From: Glycomyces algeriensis | Lineage (GTDB): Bacteria > Actinomycetota > Actinomycetes > Mycobacteriales > Micromonosporaceae | Direction: 5' to 3' | Assembly (NCBI RefSeq): GCF_027622855.1 | Contig: NZ_JAPZVR010000004.1 | Location: 66,021-130,020, forward strand | DNA: 64,000 bases | Shown here: one piece after another, positions 59,164-64,000 of the stretch | Layout of the letters: each line of letters starts with the position of its first letter | Numbering within the stretch: position 1 is the stretch's first letter | Notes under the pieces: model-generated | Seen by the model: only the letters and a program-made list of their open reading frames with translations | Told to the model about the DNA's origin: nothing | The model's database searches: none | Made by a program: the position numbers and the translations under genes

Positions 59164-60042
59164 GTGACGAACCAGAGCAAGCTGCGCCTCATGTGCGTGC
59201 ACGCCCACCCCGACGACGAGTCGAGCAAGGGCGCCGGCATGATGGCCCGCTACGTGCGCGAGGGCATCGAAGTCCTCGTCGTGACGTGCACGGGCGGTGA
59301 ACGCGGCGATGTGCTCAACCCGAAGATGGACCGCCCCGAAGTGCAGGAGAACCTGCCGCGCATCCGCAACGAGGAGATGGCCCGCGCCCGCGAGATCCTC
59401 GGCGTCGAGCAGCACTGGCTGGGCTTCATCGACTCCGGGCTCCCGGAGGGCTGGCTTCCCAACTCCGGCACCGAGCTGCCCGAGGACGCCTTCTACCTGG
59501 TGCCCACCGAGGAGGCCGCCGCGCCGCTCGTGGAGATCATGCGCTCGTTCAAGCCGCACGTGGTCACCACTTACGACGAAGAGGGCGGCTACCCGCACCC
59601 CGACCATGTGAAGACCCACGAGGTCTCCGTCGCGGCTTTCGCCGCCGCGGGCGACCCCGAGCGGTACCCGGGCCTGGGCGAGCCGTGGCAGCCGCTCAAG
59701 CTCTACTACAACCACTCGTTCGGCAAGGCGCGCATCGAGGCCCTGCACTACGCGATGCTCGACGCCGGTCTCGAGTCGCCGTACAAGGACTGGATGGACG
59801 CGGGCGACTGGACGCGCGACAAGAGCGAGCGGGTCACCACGCGGGTCGAGTGCGCCGAGTACTTCGACATCCGCGACGAGGCCCTGAAGGCCCACGCGAC
59901 CCAGGTCGACCCGGACGGGTTCTGGTTCGCGGTGCCGCGCGAGCTCCAGCAGAAGGCGTGGCCCACCGAGGACTACGAACTCGTCGAGTCGCGCATCGAG
60001 TCGCGGCTGCCGGAGGACGACCTCTTCTCCGGACTCCGTTAG
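59164..60042 (+). CDS. mca: Mycothiol S-conjugate amidase
   Basis: A 292-residue zinc amidase of the PIG-L/LmbE family that cleaves mycothiol conjugates during detoxification. Zinc ligands are HAHPDDES (about residues 14-21) and HPDH (about 142-145). CTGGERGDVLNP and the C-terminal FWFAVPRELQQKAWPTEDY match Mca rather than MshB. The GTG at 59164 has GAGG 9 nt upstream. It proves mycothiol metabolism and so actinobacterial origin. Confidence 0.95.
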   Translation: MTNQSKLRLMCVHAHPDDESSKGAGMMARYVREGIEVLVVTCTGGERGDVLNPKMDRPEVQENLPRIRNEEMARAREILGVEQHWLGFIDSGLPEGWLPNSGTELPEDAFYLVPTEEAAAPLVEIMRSFKPHVVTTYDEEGGYPHPDHVKTHEVSVAAFAAAGDPERYPGLGEPWQPLKLYYNHSFGKARIEALHYAMLDAGLESPYKDWMDAGDWTRDKSERVTTRVECAEYFDIRDEALKAHATQVDPDGFWFAVPRELQQKAWPTEDYELVESRIESRLPEDDLFSGLR

Positions 60043-60067
60043 CACCGGTTCTGCACCACTGCTTCAC

Positions 60068-60100
60068 AACGGCCCCAGGGAACTCCCCGGGGCCGTTTTC
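60068..60100 (+). terminator. Terminator of mca
   Basis: aacggcccc (60068-60076) pairs with ggggccgtt (60089-60097) and is followed by TTTTC, a good intrinsic terminator. Confidence 0.8.
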
Positions 60101-60334
60101 TCCACTTTCGACTACTGCGCCACCTTCCGTTACGACCTGGACCCCGGATCGTCGGGTCCTGTGCACCCTCAGTGAGGAAACAACTGTCGGGCTCCCGACA
60201 CCACGGTGTAATTCCTCGGAAAGTGCGAGAACCTTGCTGCAAGCGCGCCCCCGCGGGATACCGTGCCGGGAGACCGGGGCGAACCCGAGTCTGGGACGTA
60301 TTCGCGGAGGCGGGCGCAGAACGGAGGTGGCCCC

Positions 60335-60919
60335 ATGGTCAGTCGCGAAACAACACCGGCGCGCACCAAGTCGTTCGTCGGCAGTCTCCTCGTCGCCACA
60401 CCCACGCTGCAGGACCCCAACTTCGACCGCACGGTCGTCATCGGCGTCGGGCACGAGTCCGACGGGGTGCTGGGAGTGGTGCTCAACCGGGCCACCGAGC
60501 GGAAGGTCGTCCACTACCTCGACCAGTGGGCGGACCTGGCCGGGCACCCCGCCGTCCTCTTCGAAGGCGGTCCGGTGCAGCCGGACGCGGCGATCGGGCT
60601 GGGCTGGCGGAAGGCCGACGCGCCCTTCAACGACGCGTTCCGGCCCGTGCTCGGACGGCTGGGCACGCTCGACCTGGCGCGGGACCCCGACGAGGTCGCA
60701 CCGCTCCTGGAAGGCATGCGGGTCTTCACCGGCTACGCCGGCTGGGCGCCGGGGCAGCTCGAGGACGAGATCGACGCTGGCGCCTGGATGGTCTTCGACG
60801 CCCTGCCCGCAGACCCGTTCTCCACCAACCCCGAAGAGCTGTGGGCCATGGTGTGGAAGCGCCAGGGCGGCATGCTCTCCGCGGTGGCGCAGTTCCCCGC
60901 CGACCCCGTCATGAACTGA
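60335..60919 (+). CDS. YqgE/AlgH-family protein
   Basis: A 194-residue protein of the YqgE/AlgH (DUF179) family. The N-terminal GSLLVATPTLQDPNFDRTVV is followed by GVLGVVLNRATER and FEGGPVQPDAAIGLG. FTGYAGWAPGQLEDEIDAGAWMV near residue 140 is diagnostic. Biochemical function is unsettled. The ATG at 60335 has GGAGG at good spacing. Not in an operon. Confidence 0.93.
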   Translation: MVSRETTPARTKSFVGSLLVATPTLQDPNFDRTVVIGVGHESDGVLGVVLNRATERKVVHYLDQWADLAGHPAVLFEGGPVQPDAAIGLGWRKADAPFNDAFRPVLGRLGTLDLARDPDEVAPLLEGMRVFTGYAGWAPGQLEDEIDAGAWMVFDALPADPFSTNPEELWAMVWKRQGGMLSAVAQFPADPVMN

Positions 60920-60978
60920 CCCCCGACCGAGAAGCGCGGTTCGCAGGGTTCACTGAGATCGCCGAAGAACAAGCACCA

Positions 60979-61070
60979 GGCCGCACTCACGGCGAACGCT
61001 TGCGGAGCCGTGAACCAAGCTCCGGGCCGCACTCACGGCGAACGCTTGCGGAGCGGTGAATCAAGCCCCG
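60979..61070. repeat. 46-bp tandem duplication at the 3' end of a membrane gene
   Basis: Two copies of a 46-bp unit (beginning ggccgcactcacggcgaacg at 60979 and 61025) differ at about three positions. The second copy runs into the last codons and stop of the DUF2269-type gene. Confidence 0.9.
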
Positions 61071-61510
61071 GGCCGCCAGGCCATGAGGATCACGACCACG
61101 CTGTAGAAGACGATGTTCAGCCCCGAGAGCGCCAGCAGCCGCCCCCGATGCTGTTCCAGCAGTTCCCCGTCCATGGTGCCGTGCGCGTCCTGGAGGTCCT
61201 TGCCGATGCGCGCGAGCACGCCCGGGATCACGGCCGAGCCGTTGACCACCGCCACCGCGTAGAGCGTCGAGGCGATGATGACCCACGGGTCGGCGAACGA
61301 GTACCGCTCGCTCGTCGTCATCGTCAGGACGCCCAGCAGTGCGGCCACCAGTGTGAGCGCATTGAAGGCCATGCAGCGCCGCCCCGCGCGGTGCACCCGG
61401 TCGCCGTCCCGCTCCCGCAACGCCCGCTCCCCCAGCCACGGCGTCAGCATGGCCGGGCCGACGAACGCGACGGCCAGCAGCACGTGCAGAACCGACAACA
61501 GAGTGTGCAT
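61061..61510 (-). CDS. DUF2269-type integral membrane protein
   Basis: A 149-residue protein with four hydrophobic helices: LLSVLHVLLAVAFVGPAML, FNALTLVAALLGVLTM, VIIASTLYAVAVVNGSAVI and LSGLNIVFYSVVVILMAW. The HvLhaaaaFvGp-like first helix resembles DUF2269 proteins. The C-terminal codons lie in the 46-bp tandem duplication. Function unknown. Confidence 0.75.
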   Translation of the reverse strand: MHTLLSVLHVLLAVAFVGPAMLTPWLGERALRERDGDRVHRAGRRCMAFNALTLVAALLGVLTMTTSERYSFADPWVIIASTLYAVAVVNGSAVIPGVLARIGKDLQDAHGTMDGELLEQHRGRLLALSGLNIVFYSVVVILMAWRPGA

Positions 61511-61582
61511 ATTGTGATCTTACGGACAAATCACCCAACAAGACCGCCGGACCCGAGGGCGTTCGAAGCCGGGCGCGAAAAA

Positions 61583-61620
61583 GGGCCGGGCCCGGACGCC
61601 TTCGCGTCCGGGCCCGGCCC
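61583..61620 (-). terminator. Intrinsic terminator of ssrA
   Basis: A 16-bp stem (61583-61598 with 61605-61620) followed on the minus strand by TTTTT, immediately 3' of the tmRNA gene. Confidence 0.85.
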
Positions 61621-61629
61621 GTATGGCCG

Positions 61630-62000
61630 TGGAGCTGCAGGGAATCGAACCCTGGTCCTCCGCTGCATCTGTGAGACTTCTCCGGGTGCAGTCCGCTGTG
61701 CCTTTTATCGAGCCCCACCGATCACGCGGACGAGACGGTGTGGCGGGCTCTAATCGCCGATAATCTCGGCCTTCCGTCCCAGCGATCAAGACGTCGGCCC
61801 AGCATCCTTAAATGATGCCGCGAACCCAGAGCGGATGCGCCCCTGGAGCGGCAACTTCACAGTCGCTTAAGCAGCGAGAGCGAAGTCAGTGCGTTTTGCG
61901 TTGGCACTTATTGGTTTCCAACGTTGGTTTACGAGACAGCGTTGGCTTCCTCGACCCGCTTCCCTCACCTCAACATACGGAGTCGAAACCGATCAGCCCC
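61630..62000 (-). ncRNA. ssrA: Transfer-messenger RNA
   Basis: A 371-nt tmRNA that rescues stalled ribosomes with SmpB. The 5' end GGGGCTGATCGGTTTCGACT (from 62000) pairs in the acceptor stem with CAGCTCC at the 3' end (61637-61631). The T-arm reads AGGGTTCGATTCCCTG. The CCA end is not encoded. The resume codon GCA at 61899 opens the tag AKRTDFALAA, stop TAA at 61869-61867. A terminator follows and smpB lies 107 bp upstream on the same strand. Confidence 0.96.
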
Positions 62001-62107
62001 GAGACTTGGTGAGTGAGTACTTCACCCTGTTCAGTTGTAGATCTTTCAGACGTGCTGTGGAATTCTAACCCAGTCCAACGGCGGACGTCGAACCGATATT
62101 CCCCGGC

Positions 62108-62617
62108 TCACTTCCCGCCGCGCTTGGCGGCGCGGCCCATGGCCTTCTCGATCTCCCGGTCCGACTCGCGCTTGGCGATGGCCTGGCGCTTGTCGTAGTT
62201 CTTCCGGCCCCGGGCGAGCCCGAGCTCCATTTTGGCGTAGCCGTTCAGGAAGTACACCGAGAGCGGCACGAGCGTCAGGCCCGGCTCGTCGAGCTTGTGC
62301 GCCAGCTTGGCGATCTCGCCGCGGTGCAGCAGGAGCTTGCGGATGCGCCGGGGCGGGTGGTTCGTCCACGTCCCGAAGTCGTACTCCGGGATGTGGAGGT
62401 TGTGGACGCGCGCCTCGCCGTTGTAGATCTCGGCGTACGCGTCGACGATGTTCCCCTTGCCCTGGCGCAGGGCCTTGACCTCGGTCCCCGAGAGGACCAT
62501 GCCGGCCTCGTAGGTGTCCAGGATCTCGTAGTCGTGCCGGGCCTTGCGGTTGGTCGTCACGACCGAGCGCTCGGGACCCGAGTGCTTGACCTTCTCCTGC
62601 GTTTGCTTCTTGGACAC
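62108..62617 (-). CDS. smpB: SsrA-binding protein SmpB
   Basis: A 169-residue tmRNA partner. The OB-fold core has [40 protein letters not shown] and [12 protein letters not shown]. The C-terminal basic helix [20 protein letters not shown] enters the ribosomal decoding site. It lies directly upstream of ssrA on the same strand, so the rescue pair is linked. Confidence 0.97.
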   Translation of the reverse strand: MSKKQTQEKVKHSGPERSVVTTNRKARHDYEILDTYEAGMVLSGTEVKALRQGKGNIVDAYAEIYNGEARVHNLHIPEYDFGTWTNHPPRRIRKLLLHRGEIAKLAHKLDEPGLTLVPLSVYFLNGYAKMELGLARGRKNYDKRQAIAKRESDREIEKAMGRAAKRGGK

Positions 62618-62662
62618 GCAGCAAGCTTAACGATCGAACAGGTGTCTGTCGAAAGCTATTCG

Positions 62663-63904
62663 CTACCGGCATAGACAGCTGGGCAGGTAGCCCACCGGGT
62701 TGACGCGGTCGCCGTGCACGCGGACCTCGAAGTGCAGGTGCGGGCCGGTGCTGTCGCCGGTGCTGCCGACGGCGCCGATCCGCTCGTCGCGGTCGACGTA
62801 CTCGCCGTCGTTCACCCAGATCTCGGACTGGTGCGCGTAGCAGGTCGACACGCCGCCGCCGTGGCTGATGCAGGTCAGCTGGCCGTAGCCGGAACTCCAG
62901 CCCGCGTAGACGACCTTCCCGGAGTCCGCGGCGTGGATGGTCGCGCCCGTGCCGGCGGCGAAGTCGGTGCCGCCGTGCAGGCGGGTGGTGCCGTAGATCG
63001 GGTGGCGCCGCCAGCCGTAATCGGAGGACTTCCAGCCGTCGACCGGCACGACGAAGCCGCCGCCGCCGCCGCCACCGGAGGATCCGCCGCCGGAGTTCCC
63101 GCGGTCGTCGTCGTCGTCCTCGTCGGCCTGGCGCAGCTGGTCGGCCAGCCGCTCGGACTCGGCCTCGAGCTCGTCGTACTCGGACTGGGCGTCGTCCCTG
63201 GCGTCCTCGGCGACCGTGAGGGCCGCCTCGTGCGCCCCGACGAGCGCCTCCACGGCGAGCCGGGCGGACTCGGCCTCGTTGAAGCGGGTCTCGGCGGCGG
63301 CGAGCGCATCGGCCGCGACCGCCTCGGCGGCCTCCGCCTCGGTCTCGGCGAGGGACGCGGCGTTCTCGGCGTTGGCGGCCTCGCGACGGGCGAGGGTGAC
63401 CTCCTCGACCGCGCGGTTCTTGCCGTCCATCATGAACTCGAGGTAGGTGAGGCCGTCGACGGCGGCCTGGGGCTCGCCGGAGGCGAGCACGGCGTCCAAG
63501 GCGAGCAGTTCGGAACCGCGGGCCGTGGCGGCGAACAGGGAGGCGCGGGCCTCGCGGGCGGCCTCGACGGCCTCGCGGGCGGCCTCGTACTCGGCCTCGG
63601 CGGCCTCGAGCGCCTCGCGCGCGGCGTCGGCCTCGCGCTGCGCTTGGGCCGCTTCGGCTTCGGCGGCGGCGACGCGGCCGTGCGCGACGGCGACGGCGTG
63701 CTCGGCGACGGGCAGCTCGGCCTCGGTCTCGGCGAGCACCTGGCCGGCCTGGCGGACCTCGTCCGAGGCGTCCTCGAGCTGCGCGGCCATCTCGGCCTTC
63801 TCGCGCTCGACCCGGTCCAGCTCGGACTGCGAGACCCCGAACGCGGGACTGCTCGCGGACCCTGCCAGGAGCAGGGCCGCGAGCAGCCAGCCGATTCGCC
63901 TCAT
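62663..63904 (-). CDS. Secreted coiled-coil M23 metallopeptidase (FtsEX-partner type)
   Basis: A 413-residue exported peptidase. A signal peptide (MRRIGWLLAALLLAGSASS) leads to a long Ala/Glu-rich coiled coil (about 30-260), an Asp/Gly/Ser linker and a C-terminal LytM/M23 domain (about 290-413). The zinc site is visible as HGGTDFAAG and later HLHFEVRVHG. The stop follows PSCLCR. In actinobacteria such a gene between ftsX and smpB encodes a cell-wall hydrolase activated by FtsEX (RipC/EnvC-like), which fits this position. The start ATG at 63904 was chosen for the signal peptide; an in-frame ATG at 63937 exists. Confidence 0.92.
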   Translation of the reverse strand: MRRIGWLLAALLLAGSASSPAFGVSQSELDRVEREKAEMAAQLEDASDEVRQAGQVLAETEAELPVAEHAVAVAHGRVAAAEAEAAQAQREADAAREALEAAEAEYEAAREAVEAAREARASLFAATARGSELLALDAVLASGEPQAAVDGLTYLEFMMDGKNRAVEEVTLARREAANAENAASLAETEAEAAEAVAADALAAAETRFNEAESARLAVEALVGAHEAALTVAEDARDDAQSEYDELEAESERLADQLRQADEDDDDDRGNSGGGSSGGGGGGGFVVPVDGWKSSDYGWRRHPIYGTTRLHGGTDFAAGTGATIHAADSGKVVYAGWSSGYGQLTCISHGGGVSTCYAHQSEIWVNDGEYVDRDERIGAVGSTGDSTGPHLHFEVRVHGDRVNPVGYLPSCLCR

Positions 63905-63971
63905 AGGGCCCGAATTTAGTCCATCTGCGACGGACATTCAGGGTATTCGGAACACTACCCTCTGTATTGGA

Positions 63972-64000
63972 TCAGACCTTGATGTTGAAGCGCAAGGTGA
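63972..64000 (-). CDS. ftsX: Partial CDS, probably FtsX C-terminus
   Basis: Only the last codons are inside the window, reading TLRFNIKV and then TGA at 63974-63972. The position upstream of the coiled-coil M23 peptidase and smpB is where ftsX lies in actinobacteria, and FtsX proteins often end in a similar T-L-R-aromatic-basic stretch. The assignment is by context. Confidence 0.5.

Noticed and set aside
1-64000. Insertion sequences, prophage or integrated plasmid
   Set aside because: No transposase, integrase, phage structural gene, attachment repeat or origin features were recognised anywhere in the window.

Overview
This 64 kb window is high-GC DNA from a mycelial-type actinobacterium. 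Supporting signs are mycothiol S-conjugate amidase (mca), an actinobacterial ultrashort ileS T-box, DivIVA-type polar-growth proteins, many start codons sitting 6-7 nt after a -10 box, and the tmRNA tag AKRTDFALAA. A Glycomyces/Stackebrandtia-like relative is my guess, not a demonstration. I see no insertion sequence, prophage, CRISPR array or tRNA gene; the only structural RNA gene is tmRNA. Almost every base outside a few intergenic gaps is coding.

Layout. 1-6.1 kb: ileS (minus) under a T-box, divergent from a trp attenuator and a fused anthranilate synthase. 6.1-13.1 kb: a secreted protein, a RibD/DHFR-like reductase, a divergent PepSY protein and OmpR-type two-component system with shared direct-repeat operators, a 2-hydroxyacid dehydrogenase, a spermidine-synthase-fold protein and a CsaA-like protein. 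13.1-27.2 kb: a purine-catabolism locus. On the minus strand, uraD-uraH-uricase-xdh(FAD)-xdh(FeS)-deaminase-xdh(Mo)-xdhC are tightly packed and mostly joined by 4-8 bp overlaps. After a repeat-filled gap come an allophanate-hydrolase-like gene, allantoinase and allantoicase. A PucR regulator and a MocA-like cofactor enzyme lie divergently. Together they lead from guanine/xanthine to ureidoglycolate and urea.

27.2-40 kb: ndk and valS-folC-DUF4233, which are usually close together in actinobacteria, are here separated by about 7.3 kb. That insert holds a membrane protein fused to a VOC (glyoxalase-fold) domain, a four-gene cluster resembling the uncharacterised SCO2521-SCO2524 families (including a P-loop protein whose catalytic Lys is Arg), two small membrane proteins and a GNAT acetyltransferase. 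40-46 kb: meaB-thiolase-mce next to two long DivIVA-like coiled-coil proteins, the same context as Streptomyces scy/filP. 46-52 kb: a multiple-monosaccharide ABC transporter (mmsB-mmsA-chvE) divergent from a membrane pseudokinase.

52-64 kb: an orphan copy of the two-component operator, an alpha/beta hydrolase with a duplicated 3' tail, ung, ilvA, an MsiK/UgpC-type ATPase, greA-DUF4307-mca, a YqgE/AlgH protein, a DUF2269 protein, ssrA-smpB, an M23 peptidase and the last codons of what is probably ftsX. Heptamer tandem repeats occur at two distant intergenic sites (GGTGGCT at 16.5 kb, GGCTCCC at 46.1 kb). G/C homopolymer tracts at 1-81 and 37.29-37.41 kb may be assembly artefacts.
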